DNA of 64,000 bases, from the NCBI RefSeq assembly GCF_013337115.1, contig NZ_SGWE01000004.1, forward strand, positions 871,001 to 935,000, written 5' to 3'. Under the pieces are notes generated by a model. That model ran no database searches, was not told the DNA's origin, and saw nothing but the letters and a program-made list of their open reading frames with translations. A program made the translations under genes and the position numbers. Shown piece after piece: positions 51,958-62,690 of the stretch; within the stretch, counting starts at the first letter, position 1; each line of letters starts with the position of its first letter. Source of the stretch: Deinococcus sp. JMULE3 (GTDB taxonomy: Bacteria > Deinococcota > Deinococci > Deinococcales > Deinococcaceae).

Positions 51958-52385
51958 GGGTGCTCCAGGGCGGTGCGGACGGGGCCGTTGGGGAGGGTCA
52001 GGGTGGAGTGTCCGGCGTAGGTCACGGTGATGGCCTGTGGGTAGCGCCTGGTGCGCTGGCGTTCGCTGGCGGGGATGCGGAATTGTCCGAGGTTGTTGTG
52101 GACGTGCAGGGTGCCGTCGTCGCTGAGCTGGTAGGTGGTGGGGCCGCTGGCGTGGGCGGCGTGGCGCTGGCGGGTGGCGTGCGTGTGGGTCGTCCAGAGG
52201 TGCAGGGCGAGCAGCAGGGTCGCGGCGATGAGGATCAGGGGGCGTCCAGTCAGGGCGAGGTGTGCCGCCCCGACGATGAATGTGCCTGCCAGGACGATCC
52301 GGGTCGGCAGAAGCTGACTGTTCCGTACAGAAGTCAAAATCTGCTGGGCTGGTGGAGTGCTCCAGTCGATGGTCTGTTCGGTCAT
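51954..52385 (-). CDS. small two-helix membrane protein in the SWIM/MoxR operon
   Basis: 143 residues. A soluble N-terminus (1-25), two adjacent membrane helices (about 28-45 and 48-65; LLPTRIVLAGTFIVGAAHLA and RPLILIAATLLLALHLW), then a His/Arg/Thr-rich soluble C-terminus of about 75 residues with beta-like strands (TTYQLSDDGTLHVHNNLGQF, AITVTYAGHSTLTLPNG). It overlaps both neighbours by four bases (ATGA each side), so it is stoichiometrically coupled. I know no family; it is not usual in this gene cluster and could be a membrane anchor or effector. Confidence 0.7.
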   Translation of the reverse strand: MTEQTIDWSTPPAQQILTSVRNSQLLPTRIVLAGTFIVGAAHLALTGRPLILIAATLLLALHLWTTHTHATRQRHAAHASGPTTYQLSDDGTLHVHNNLGQFRIPASERQRTRRYPQAITVTYAGHSTLTLPNGPVRTALEHP

Positions 52386-53756
52386 GGGTGCTCCTTGAAG
52401 TCGTGCCGGATCTGCCTGCGGGTGTCGAGGGTGCCCATCAGGTCGTGCCAGACACTCTGGGCGTGGTGGGGGGCGTCGGGTGGCAGGGGTGCGGGGGGCG
52501 TGGTGTCGGGTGGAGGTGGTGGGCGTGGTCGTGCAGGGTGCGCCAGCGTTGCGGCCACTGGTAGGGGTGGTCGATGTGCCGGAGGGTGTCCTGGAGGAGG
52601 GTGAGGATGGCGTGGCTGTCGTCGGGCGTCAAGGGGGTGGGGTGGTGCGCGAGGGCGGCGAGGATGAGGTCGGGGTCGCGGTCGTGCAGGCCGCTCTGGA
52701 GGGTGCGGGCCGGGTCGCTGAGGGCGCGCAGGGCCGGGGTGGGCGCGTGCGCGAGGAGGGCCTGCGCGAGGGGCTGGTGCCGGTGCGTGAGGGTACCAGC
52801 GATGAGGTCGTCGAGGAGGTGGTAGTCGCGGGCCAGGGTGATCAGGGCCGTTGGTCCGCCGGGCGTGGCGTGCAGCAGCGCGGCGGGGTGGGCGTGCCGC
52901 AGGACGTGGCTGAGTCGTTCGAGTCGGCCCGCACCGTTTCGGAGTCCGTCGCGTGGACCGGGGATAACGTTGGGGTCGTGCAGCGCCTCGGCCAGGCGGG
53001 CGTTCAGGGTGCTGTGCGGGAGCCGCTGGAGGGTCTGCCGGGCGAGGGTCTGCACGTCGGGACTGCGGTCGTCCAGGGCACCCTCCAGCAGGGGTTCCAG
53101 GGTGTGGTCGTCGTGACTCAGGGTGTCCAGCACGGCGCTCAGGAGGCGTTTGCGACTGGCGGCGCGTTCCGTGTCGAAGTGCGCGCGCAGCAGGTGGCGG
53201 GCGGCGTCGGGGTTGAGGGCTCGCAGGACGCGGTGCAGGGTGTCGCGGTCGGTGTCGCTCATGGCGGCCCAGATGGGTTCGTCGGGTGCGTCGGCGTGGG
53301 CCAGGGCGGGGATGTCCGCGTGGTGCGCGAGCCAGCGCCCCCGCTCGCCCAGGACGCGGGCCAGGGGGAGGCGCAGGCTGCGGTCCTGCGTGGCGAGGGT
53401 CAGCAGGCGCGGCAGGTGCAGCGCTGGGACGCGGTAGCCGTGCGTGTCGCACAGGGTCAGCCACTCGTGCAGCAGCGCGCCGTTCAGGTGCGGGAGGTGC
53501 CGCGCGGCGCGGGCCGGGGCTTCCGGGCGCGGGTCGCTGGGGGCAGGGTGGGGGGCGGGGCGGGCGGGTCGGGTTGCCGTCCGGCGGTCGCGGCGAGGGT
53601 CAGCAGCGCGGCGCGGGCCAGCAGGGTGCCTGCCGGGTCGTCCCGGTTAATGCGCGCGGCGGCCTGTCCGGTGGCGTCGGGGCCGGGGGTGGGCAGGGGG
53701 GCGCGTTCGGTGCCGATCAGCGCGGCGCTCAGCAGGGCCGGGAGGTCAGAAGGCAT
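52382..53756 (-). pseudogene. DUF5691 family protein of the SWIM/MoxR cluster, two frameshifts
   Basis: Reads as about 458 residues if one base is added at each of two G runs (53550-53555 and 52493-52498). The N-terminal part is SDLPALLSAALIGTERAPLP, a DUF5691 start. The central part is helical repeats (LLRAHFDTERAASRKRLLSA, EGALDDRSPDVQTLARQTLQ; HEAT-like), and the C-terminus APHHAQSVWHDLMGTLDTRR runs to the stop overlapping the membrane-protein ATG. DUF5691 proteins are found beside SWIM and MoxR genes and are of unknown function. The ATG at 53756 overlaps the SWIM gene by 11 bases. Confidence 0.78.
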
Positions 53757-55098
53757 ACTCGTCCTCCGGCTCATCCAGGGGGTGCAGGGTGCCGTCCTGC
53801 CCGGCGCACAGGGGGGTGAGGCTCTGCCCGTCCCATTCGGCGGTGAACGTCTGCGGGTGCCCGCCGCCCAGGGCCAGCAGGGTGAGGCGGGCCGTGTCGC
53901 TCCCGCCCAGCGGGAGGCTGCCGCGTGCGTCCCCGGCCCGCCAGGGGTCGCCTTCGCGCGCGGGCGGGTGGACCGTGACCGGGCCGAGGTGGTGCGCGGT
54001 GCGCTCCAGCCAGGGGTTCAGGGCCAGGGCGGCGCCGTGCGCGTCGAGCAGCCCCTCCAGCGTGACGGGTGCGGGCAGGGGGGCGGGGGCGCTGCGGGTG
54101 GCCTCGCCGTCCAGGACGTGCCGCTGGGGGACCGTGCCGGGGGCGGGGCTCAGGCGGGCGCGGACGCTGCCTCCGGCGGGCAGGGCGGGCGGGAGGGGCC
54201 AGCCGGGCGCGGCGAAATCCAGCAGCAGCGCGGTGGTGCCGCCTTCGTGCAGCCAGGTGCGGCGGGTGCGGACGTGCTCCTCGTCGCTGACGGTGTGGCC
54301 CAGGACCAGCCAGCGGGTGTCGGTGCCCCCGGCGGCGACCGTGGCGGCCTTGTCGAGCGGGAAGCCCAGCGCGGCGCGCAGGTCGGCCTGCTGCGCGGCG
54401 CTCAGGGTGTCGCGGCGGGGCCACGCCTCGGTCAGCAGGTGCAGGCAGGCCAGGTGGGCCAGCAGCCGGTCCGGGTGGGGCAGAACTTCGGGGATCATCC
54501 GGACCAGTCGCGCGGCGCCGGGCGCCTGGGCGTCCACGAGTCGGGCGGCCTGGGTGTCCCAGTCGCTGTAGGGACGCGCGGCGGCCTGCGCGATTCCGTC
54601 CCGGACGAGGTCCTTCAGGAAGGTCTGCAGGGCGTCTAGGCCCAGGCTGACTTTCTTCTCGCGGGCGGCGCGGCGTTTGGCCTGCGCGGCGGGGTCGGGG
54701 CCGCTGCGGGTCTCCCCTGCCGGGTCGGTGTCGGCTGGGCTGGAGTCGGACGGGGCGTGTTTCGCGGCGCGGCCGTCCAGCCACTTGCGGATGGGGTCCG
54801 GTGCGGGGTCCGTACCGAAGTGCTGCGGGTGCGCTTCGTGCAGGAGGAGCAGGGCCAGGGCGTGCTTGCAGGGAAACTTACGGCTGGGGCAGGAGCACTT
54901 GAAGGCCGGGGCGTCGGGGCCGCTGCGGTCCACGCCGGTCAGGTACGGCTGCGTGCCGCTGCCCTGGCAGTGGCCCCACAGGTGGGTGGGTCCGGCGTGC
55001 AGGTCGGGCCACTTGCCGGGGACCGCAAGTTTGCGGGCGCTGGCGACGCTGCCCGCGTCGGGGGCCAGGGTCAGGATGGGGTCGTGGGTGGGCGTCAT
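53746..55098 (-). CDS. SWIM zinc-finger protein, first gene of the operon
   Basis: 450 residues. The SWIM zinc finger is FKCSCPSRKFPCKHALAL (Cys 68, Cys 70, Cys 77, His 79; Cys-x-Cys-x6-Cys-x-His), followed by an Ala/Asp-rich linker (105-145), a helical region (150-250) and a beta-rich C-terminal domain (about 260-450). SWIM fingers bind DNA or proteins and occur with SWI2/SNF2 and MoxR/VWA partners. Good GGAAGG Shine-Dalgarno before the ATG. Opens the seven-gene operon. Confidence 0.88.
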   Translation of the reverse strand: MTPTHDPILTLAPDAGSVASARKLAVPGKWPDLHAGPTHLWGHCQGSGTQPYLTGVDRSGPDAPAFKCSCPSRKFPCKHALALLLLHEAHPQHFGTDPAPDPIRKWLDGRAAKHAPSDSSPADTDPAGETRSGPDPAAQAKRRAAREKKVSLGLDALQTFLKDLVRDGIAQAAARPYSDWDTQAARLVDAQAPGAARLVRMIPEVLPHPDRLLAHLACLHLLTEAWPRRDTLSAAQQADLRAALGFPLDKAATVAAGGTDTRWLVLGHTVSDEEHVRTRRTWLHEGGTTALLLDFAAPGWPLPPALPAGGSVRARLSPAPGTVPQRHVLDGEATRSAPAPLPAPVTLEGLLDAHGAALALNPWLERTAHHLGPVTVHPPAREGDPWRAGDARGSLPLGGSDTARLTLLALGGGHPQTFTAEWDGQSLTPLCAGQDGTLHPLDEPEDEYAF

Positions 55099-55116
55099 GG
55101 GGCATCCTTCCAGCCG

Positions 55117-55133
55117 TTACGCTGCCAGCGTAA
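55117..55133. promoter_or_regulatory. 17-base palindrome, RDRM-like operator
   Basis: TTACGCTG-C-CAGCGTAA is a perfect 8-1-8 palindrome overlapping the operon's minus-10. It differs from the Deinococcus RDRM consensus TTATGTCATTGACATAA only by transitions, keeping TTA..TAA ends, G5 and C13. A second, looser inverted repeat, CTCAAG/CTTGAG, lies at 55156-55175. Confidence 0.5.
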
Positions 55134-55160
55134 TGTAGTGCATTCCCCCATCCGCCTCAA
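55132..55160 (-). promoter_or_regulatory. promoter of the SWIM/MoxR/VWA operon
   Basis: Minus-35 TTGAGG (55160-55155), 17-base spacer, minus-10 TACATT (55137-55132). The leader would be about 28 bases and includes the GGAAGG Shine-Dalgarno. Confidence 0.6.
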
Positions 55161-55196
55161 GCGGGCCGACTTGAGCGCACCTGCGGCCAAATGAAG

Positions 55197-55235
55197 GGGG
55201 CGGGGATTCCAGCCTCAGCCGGAACCACCCGCCCC
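55197..55235 (-). terminator. terminator of adk
   Basis: GGGGCGGG (55197-55204) pairs with CCCGCCCC (55228-55235), with extra TTCC/GGAA pairs inside; the minus-strand continuation is CCTTCATTT. Confidence 0.6.
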
Positions 55236-55249
55236 TCTCGAACCCGCGT

Positions 55250-55843
55250 TTACTTCATGCTGCCCAGGATGCGGCCGTAGACCTCATCCATGCTGCCCAC
55301 GCCGTCCACGCGGGTCAGCTGGCCGCGCGCGCTGTAGTAGTCGATCAGCGGCTGGGTCTGCTCGCGGTAGATCTCCTGACGCTTGCGGGCGACTTCCTCG
55401 GTGTCGTCGCTGCGCACCGCCTCGCCGCGCGCGGCGGCCTGACGGCCCCGGTCCACGATCCGGTCGATCAGCACCTGATCCGGCACCTCCAGCAGCGGCA
55501 CGGCACTGACGGGCGCGCCGAGTTCCTCCAGCAGCACGTCCAGTTCCTTCGCCTGCGCGGTCGTGCGGGGAAAACCGTCGAAGATGACGCGCACGGCGTC
55601 CATGCTCGCCAGCTTGTCGCGGATCAGCGCGATCAGGATGCCGTCCGGCACCAGCTGCCCGGCGTCCAGGATGGGTTTGACCTGCTGGCCCAGTTCGGTG
55701 TCGCGCGCCACGTGGTCGCGCAGGATGTCGCCGGTGCTGATCTTGACGAGGTCCTTGTCCTGCGCCAGTCGTTCCGCCTGGGTGCCCTTGCCCGCGCCGG
55801 GAGGCCCGAGGAAGATGACGACGTTGTGTTTGGGTTGAGTCAC
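55250..55843 (-). CDS. adk: adenylate kinase
   Basis: 197 residues, the short form without a zinc lid. Walker A FLGPPGAGKGTQAERLA, NMP-binding ISTGDILRDHVARDTELGQQ and DGFPRTTAQAKEL, and the LID region IVDRGRQAAARGEAVRSDD. Interconverts ATP plus AMP with 2 ADP. The GTG at 55843 has GGAGG six bases upstream. In many bacteria adk lies between secY and infA; here it follows secY but a terminator separates them, and the next cluster gene on the far side is infA 14.5 kb away. Confidence 0.97.
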   Translation of the reverse strand: MTQPKHNVVIFLGPPGAGKGTQAERLAQDKDLVKISTGDILRDHVARDTELGQQVKPILDAGQLVPDGILIALIRDKLASMDAVRVIFDGFPRTTAQAKELDVLLEELGAPVSAVPLLEVPDQVLIDRIVDRGRQAAARGEAVRSDDTEEVARKRQEIYREQTQPLIDYYSARGQLTRVDGVGSMDEVYGRILGSMK

Positions 55844-55938
55844 TGTAGTCCTCCGTTCACCCCCCAGCATAGAGGCTGAAGGTGCCGTTGGGGCGGCCCT
55901 GCCCAGGCGGCAGCTGTCCCCAGTGGGGGAACAGGAAA

Positions 55939-55969
55939 CGCGCCGCCCCCCGGCTGGGAAGGCGGCGCG
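55939..55969 (-). terminator. terminator of the spc operon after secY
   Basis: CGCGCCGCC (55939-55947) pairs with GGCGGCGCG (55961-55969); the minus-strand continuation is TTTCCTGTTCC. Confidence 0.7.
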
Positions 55970-55983
55970 CGTCAGGGCTGGGG

Positions 55984-57315
<1,332 letters not shown>

Positions 57316-57774
57316 TTACTCCGCCTTCTCGGCTTCGTTCGCTTCGGGCAGGATGACTTTGCCGCCGGCCGCTTCCACGGCCTTCACGGCGCCTTCGCTG
57401 GCGGCGTCCACGTGAATGGTCACGGCGCGGGCGATGTCGCCGCTGCCGAGCAGTTTCACGGGGCGGTTCTTGCGGCGCACGAGGCCCGCGAGTTCCAGCA
57501 CGTTGCGGTCGATGGTGGCGTCCTCGATGTTCGCCAGCTGCGCCAGGTTCACGACTTCGAACGTCACGCCGACGTTGTTGAAGCCGCGCTTGGGCAGGCG
57601 GGCGATCAGGCGGCTGCGGCCACCTTCGAAGAAGCTACCCTTGCCAGCGCCGCTGCGGCTCTTCTGGCCCTTGTGACCGCGACCGGCGGTCTTGTCGGTG
57701 CCACCGGGGCCGCGACCGACGCGCTTGCGGTTCTTGCGGCTGCCGGCGTTGGGCTTGAGTTCGTGGAGTTTCAT
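57316..57774 (-). CDS. rplO: 50S ribosomal protein L15
   Basis: 152 residues. [20 protein letters not shown] and [20 protein letters not shown] at the basic N-terminus, [20 protein letters not shown] in the centre. Late-assembly protein of the 50S subunit. ATG overlaps the rpmD stop by four bases. Confidence 0.97.
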   Translation of the reverse strand: MKLHELKPNAGSRKNRKRVGRGPGGTDKTAGRGHKGQKSRSGAGKGSFFEGGRSRLIARLPKRGFNNVGVTFEVVNLAQLANIEDATIDRNVLELAGLVRRKNRPVKLLGSGDIARAVTIHVDAASEGAVKAVEAAGGKVILPEANEAEKAE

Positions 57775-57938
57775 TCTTGCACCTCCAGCAGGTGCTTGAC
57801 GGTGTTCACCATGCCGCGGACGGCGGGGGTGTCACTGACCTCGCGGGTCTGGCCGATCTTCTTCAGGCCGAGCGCGTGAACGGTCTTCACCTGGTAGCCA
57901 GGGCGACCGATGACGCTGCGCTTCAGGGTGATTTTCAC
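57771..57938 (-). CDS. rpmD: 50S ribosomal protein L30
   Basis: 55 residues, from a GTG that overlaps the rpsE stop (GTGA). [20 protein letters not shown], then [20 protein letters not shown] and [15 protein letters not shown], the whole L30 fold. Binds 23S rRNA domain II. It is coupled on both sides, and the start codon is clear from the family. Confidence 0.95.
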   Translation of the reverse strand: MKITLKRSVIGRPGYQVKTVHALGLKKIGQTREVSDTPAVRGMVNTVKHLLEVQE

Positions 57939-58456
57939 TGGGCGCCTCCGGTGGGCTGCACCTCGCCGCGCAGGGCACGGACCTGCTTGGCGGTGCGGAG
58001 GTTCTTCAGGCCGTCGAACACGGCGTAGGCGACGTTCACCTTGTTCCGGCTGCCCAGTTCCTTGGACAGCAGGTTGGTGATGCCGGCCAGTTCGGCGATC
58101 GAGCGGGGCACGGTGCCCGCGATCACGCCGGTACCGGGGCCTGCGGGCTTGAGCAGCACGCGGCTGGTGCTGTTCACACCCACGATGTCGTGGGGGATCG
58201 TGCCGTTCTCGACGGGCACCATGATCATGTTCTTGCGGGCGATGCTCTTGGCCTTCTCGATGGCCACGGGCACTTCTTTCGCCTTGCCGATGCCCATGCC
58301 CACGCGGCCGTTACGGTCGCCCAGGATCACGAGTGCAGCGAAGCGGAAGCGGCGGCCGCCCTGGTAGGTCTTGCTCGTACGGTTGACGAACAGCATCTTC
58401 TCTTCGAATTCGCTGCTTTCGCGGTCCATACGGTCGTTACGTCGGTTAGAAGTCAA
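57935..58456 (-). CDS. rpsE: 30S ribosomal protein S5
   Basis: 173 residues if the TTG at 58456 is the start: it stands six bases after GGGAGG and gives an N-terminus [16 protein letters not shown] like other Deinococcus S5. A GTG at 58462 lies too close to that Shine-Dalgarno. The S5 double-stranded RNA-binding core [20 protein letters not shown] and the C-terminal [24 protein letters not shown] helix are intact. Decoding-fidelity protein of the 30S body. Confidence 0.95.
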   Translation of the reverse strand: MTSNRRNDRMDRESSEFEEKMLFVNRTSKTYQGGRRFRFAALVILGDRNGRVGMGIGKAKEVPVAIEKAKSIARKNMIMVPVENGTIPHDIVGVNSTSRVLLKPAGPGTGVIAGTVPRSIAELAGITNLLSKELGSRNKVNVAYAVFDGLKNLRTAKQVRALRGEVQPTGGAQ

Positions 58457-58783
58457 GGCCACCCTCCCGCGCCGCGTCGGCGAGCGCTTTCACGCGTCCG
58501 TGGTAGCGGTACTGACCACGGTCAAAAACAACCTTCTTGACGCCCTTGGCCAGAGCGGCTTCCGCGAGGGCCTTGCCCACGGCGGTGGCGGTGTCGGTCT
58601 TGGTGCCCGTCTTGACAGCGGCGCTGCTGGCGGCAGCCACGGTGACGCCTTTGCTGTCGTCGATGATCTGGGCGTAGATGTGCTTGCTGGAGCGGTACAC
58701 GCTGAGGCGCAGGCGATCTCCGGCGGCCTGCCGCACTTTGCGGCGGGCGCGGAGCTTGCGGCGCACGGTAGTCTGGGCAGCCA

Positions 58784-58784
<1 letters not shown>
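58446..58784 (-). CDS. rplR: 50S ribosomal protein L18
   Basis: 112 residues. [40 protein letters not shown] and [20 protein letters not shown] are L18 signatures. Binds 5S rRNA with L5 and L25. ATG shares one base with the rplF stop; the 3' end overlaps the rpsE start region. Confidence 0.97.
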
Positions 58785-59341
<557 letters not shown>

Positions 59342-59431
59342 GGTCTGTCCTCCTTCTTCCTTAAATTCGGCCTGCCCGTGCGGGGGCCGAGGTCAGGTGA
59401 GATGCTCGCGCGCCGGGAATCCCTGTGGGGA

Positions 59432-59833
59432 TTACCAGAGGACGCAGATGACTTCGCCGCCGACGCCCTGCTTGCGCGCGTCGCGGTCGGCCAGCAGGCC
59501 CTTGCTCGTGGACACCACGGCGAGGCCCAGGCCACGCTGCACGCGGGGCAGGTTCTCGGCGCTCACGTACGCGCGGCGGCCGGGGCGGCTGATGCGCTCG
59601 ATGTGCTTGATGACCTGCTCGCGCTTGGCGCCGTACTTCAGGGTCAGGCGCAGCACGTCGAACTTCTGGCCTTCGGGCAGCAGGCGCTCGTAGCTGGCGA
59701 CGTAGCCTTCGGCCACGAGCAGCTTGGCGAGTTGCTCCTTGAACTTGGAGGCCGGGACGTCCACGGTCTCCTTGTGGGTGCGCGTCGCGTTGCGGATGCG
59801 CGTGAGCATATCGGCGATGGGATCACTCAACAT
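59432..59833 (-). CDS. rpsH: 30S ribosomal protein S8
   Basis: 133 residues. SDPIADMLTRIRNATRTHKE at the N-terminus and SRPGRRAYVSAENLPRVQRG, GLGLAVVSTSKGLLADRDAR at the C-terminus. Central 30S assembly protein and, in E. coli, the translational repressor of the spc operon. The ATG at 59833 has GGAGG six bases upstream. It begins a new transcription unit here because rpsN upstream ends in a terminator. Confidence 0.97.
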   Translation of the reverse strand: MLSDPIADMLTRIRNATRTHKETVDVPASKFKEQLAKLLVAEGYVASYERLLPEGQKFDVLRLTLKYGAKREQVIKHIERISRPGRRAYVSAENLPRVQRGLGLAVVSTSKGLLADRDARKQGVGGEVICVLW

Positions 59834-60079
59834 GTAGCCTCCATGGGCTGGTGTTGATCCGGGCTGGTTCCCCGCGTGGGGGCCTGCTCCCGGCAGGTGG
59901 CCCGGCCCCAGGCAAGCTGGCGGTCGGGCGCGATTCTCCCCAAGTGGAAGCGGGGGCCACAAGGTGGCGCGTCTCTTCTGTTGGGTCTTCACCACCACCG
60001 GACGATGACCTCTCAAGGCGACAGGTTCGTATCCGGGGGGCACTGCGTCCGTTCCTCTTTCAAGGCACGGCAACTTGGG

Positions 60080-60108
60080 AGTGTATCAGTTCTGGGCGGC
60101 CGCCACAA
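60080..60108 (-). promoter_or_regulatory. promoter of the rpsH-secY transcript
   Basis: Minus-35 TTGTGG (60108-60103), 17-base spacer, minus-10 TACACT (60085-60080). Confidence 0.6.
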
Positions 60109-60170
60109 GTCGGGGCGCACAAGTCCAGGTCGGGCCGCACACATCTGGATGGCCGCGCGGGCCAATGCAG

Positions 60171-60195
60171 AAGGCCTCCCGCGTGGGGAGGCCTT
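60171..60195 (-). terminator. intrinsic terminator of rpsN
   Basis: AAGGCCTCCC (60171-60180) pairs perfectly with GGGAGGCCTT (60186-60195) over a 5-base loop, 16 bases past the rpsN stop. Confidence 0.75.
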
Positions 60196-60211
60196 GAGGG
60201 GTGTCAGCTGA

Positions 60212-60397
60212 TTACCAGCTGGCTTTCTTCACGCCGGGCAGTTCGCCCTTGTGCGCCATCTCGCGGATGCAGATGCGGCACAGGCCGAAGAAGCGGTAGT
60301 ACCCGCGGGCGCGACCGCAGCGGCTGCAGCGGTTGTAGTTCTGCACGGCGAACTTGTGGCCGCGCGCAGCTTTGACGACTTTCGAGGTGTTAGCCAT
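60212..60397 (-). CDS. rpsN: 30S ribosomal protein S14, zinc-binding type
   Basis: 61 residues, the short S14 type Z. The zinc site is Cys-x2-Cys in [15 protein letters not shown] and Cys-x2-Cys in [19 protein letters not shown]. Sits in the 30S head. Followed by a terminator, which is unusual inside the spc operon. Confidence 0.97.
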   Translation of the reverse strand: MANTSKVVKAARGHKFAVQNYNRCSRCGRARGYYRFFGLCRICIREMAHKGELPGVKKASW

Positions 60398-60410
60398 TGT
60401 TCATCCGTCC

Positions 60411-60950
60411 TTATTTGCGGAAGGGCAGGCCCATGGCTTGCAGGAGCGCGCGGGCTTCTTCGTCCGTCTTCGCGGTGGTCACGATGGTGATGTCCATGCC
60501 GCGCACCTTGTCGACCATGTCGTAGGTGATTTCGGGGAAGATCAGCTGTTCTTTGATGCCCAGGTTGTAGTTGCCGCGGCCGTCGAAGGCGTTGGGGTTC
60601 ACGCCCTTGAAGTCACGGATGCGGGGCAGGCCGATGTTGATCAGCTTTTCGAGGAACACGAACATGCGCTCGCCGCGCAGCGTGACCTTGATGCCCACGG
60701 GCATGCCCTGGCGCAGCTTGAAGTTGCTGATGCTCTTTTTCGCCTTGGTGACGATGGGCTTCTGCAGGGTGATCAGCGCCAGTTCCTTGGCGGCCTTGTC
60801 GATCGCCTTGGAGTCTTCCTTGGCGCTGCCGAGGCCTTCGTTGACGACGATCTTCTCGATGCGGGGCACGGCCATCACGCTGGAGTAGCCGAACTGCTGC
60901 ATCATCGCAGGGCGGACCTGCTCGTTGTACTTGGTTTTCAGTTGCTGCAT
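60411..60950 (-). CDS. rplE: 50S ribosomal protein L5
   Basis: 179 residues. [20 protein letters not shown] at the N-terminus, [20 protein letters not shown] and [20 protein letters not shown] further on. Binds 5S rRNA and bridges to S13 on the small subunit. Separated from rplX by 95 bases that can form an imperfect GC-rich hairpin. Confidence 0.98.
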   Translation of the reverse strand: MQQLKTKYNEQVRPAMMQQFGYSSVMAVPRIEKIVVNEGLGSAKEDSKAIDKAAKELALITLQKPIVTKAKKSISNFKLRQGMPVGIKVTLRGERMFVFLEKLINIGLPRIRDFKGVNPNAFDGRGNYNLGIKEQLIFPEITYDMVDKVRGMDITIVTTAKTDEEARALLQAMGLPFRK

Positions 60951-61045
60951 GGTGGGTTCCTTCGAGCGGTCTCCCAGTTTTTCAGAGAGCGCCGCTCAGG
61001 CCGCCGCGTGCCCACCGGGTGGTGGTGGGCGGCGGCCCGGAGTGG

Positions 61046-61793
<748 letters not shown>

Positions 61794-61797
<4 letters not shown>

Positions 61798-62078
61798 GCT
61801 TTACCCCCCTCGGTTTCCACGGCGGTGGTCTCGATGCCGCGGGGGCGCTCGATCAGCTTGGTGACCTTCCAGGTCTTGGTCTTGCTGATGGGACGCACGG
61901 CGATGATCTCGACGCGGTCACCGATCTTGTACTCGTTGTTCTCGTCGTGCGCAGCGTACTTGTGGCTGCGGGTGACGACCTTGCCGTACAGGGGGTGGGC
62001 GAACTTGCGTTCGACCTTCACGCTGACGGTCTTGTCGGCCTTGTCGCTGACGACGACGCCGGTAAAGGTCTTCTTCAT
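61794..62078 (-). CDS. rpsQ: 30S ribosomal protein S17
   Basis: 94 residues. [40 protein letters not shown] and [20 protein letters not shown] make up the OB-fold S17. Early 16S binder. ATG overlaps the rpmC stop (ATGA). Confidence 0.97.
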
Positions 62079-62261
62079 GCCTGCTCCCCTTTGCTGCGCT
62101 CGCTCAGGATGGTGTTGAGCTGAGCCACTTCACGGCGGAGCTGCTTGACGCGGTGGGGCTGGGCGAGGTTGCCCACGGCCGCCTGGAAGCGCAGCTCCAT
62201 CAGTTCCTTCTTGCGGCTGTCGATTTCCTTGGCGAAATCGGCGGCCTGCAGGTTACGCATA

Positions 62262-62275
<14 letters not shown>
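62075..62275 (-). CDS. rpmC: 50S ribosomal protein L29
   Basis: 66 residues, a two-helix bundle: [20 protein letters not shown] and [20 protein letters not shown], then [20 protein letters not shown]. Lies at the tunnel exit where SRP and trigger factor dock. Overlaps the rplP 3' end by 14 bases. Confidence 0.97.

Positions 62276-62686
<411 letters not shown>

Positions 62687-62690
<4 letters not shown>

Larger units (their letters stand above)
59834..60211 (-). other. 378-base spacer between rpsN and rpsH
   Basis: Contains the rpsN terminator (60171-60195), a promoter (60080-60108) and a leader of about 240 bases before rpsH. The rpsH frame stays open for about 80 codons upstream, but the sequence is not S8-like. 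Several self-complementary stretches lie in the leader (for example GAACGGACG with CGTCCG). No gene is supported on either strand. Confidence 0.65.

Noticed and set aside
59834..60073. N-terminal extension of rpsH through the leader
   Set aside because: S8 starts at SDPIADML, with a good Shine-Dalgarno before the ATG at 59833; the upstream frame is Pro/Arg-rich and unlike S8.
60951..61045. Terminator between rplX and rplE
   Set aside because: The GC hairpin is imperfect and has no T-run; transcription through to rplE is expected.
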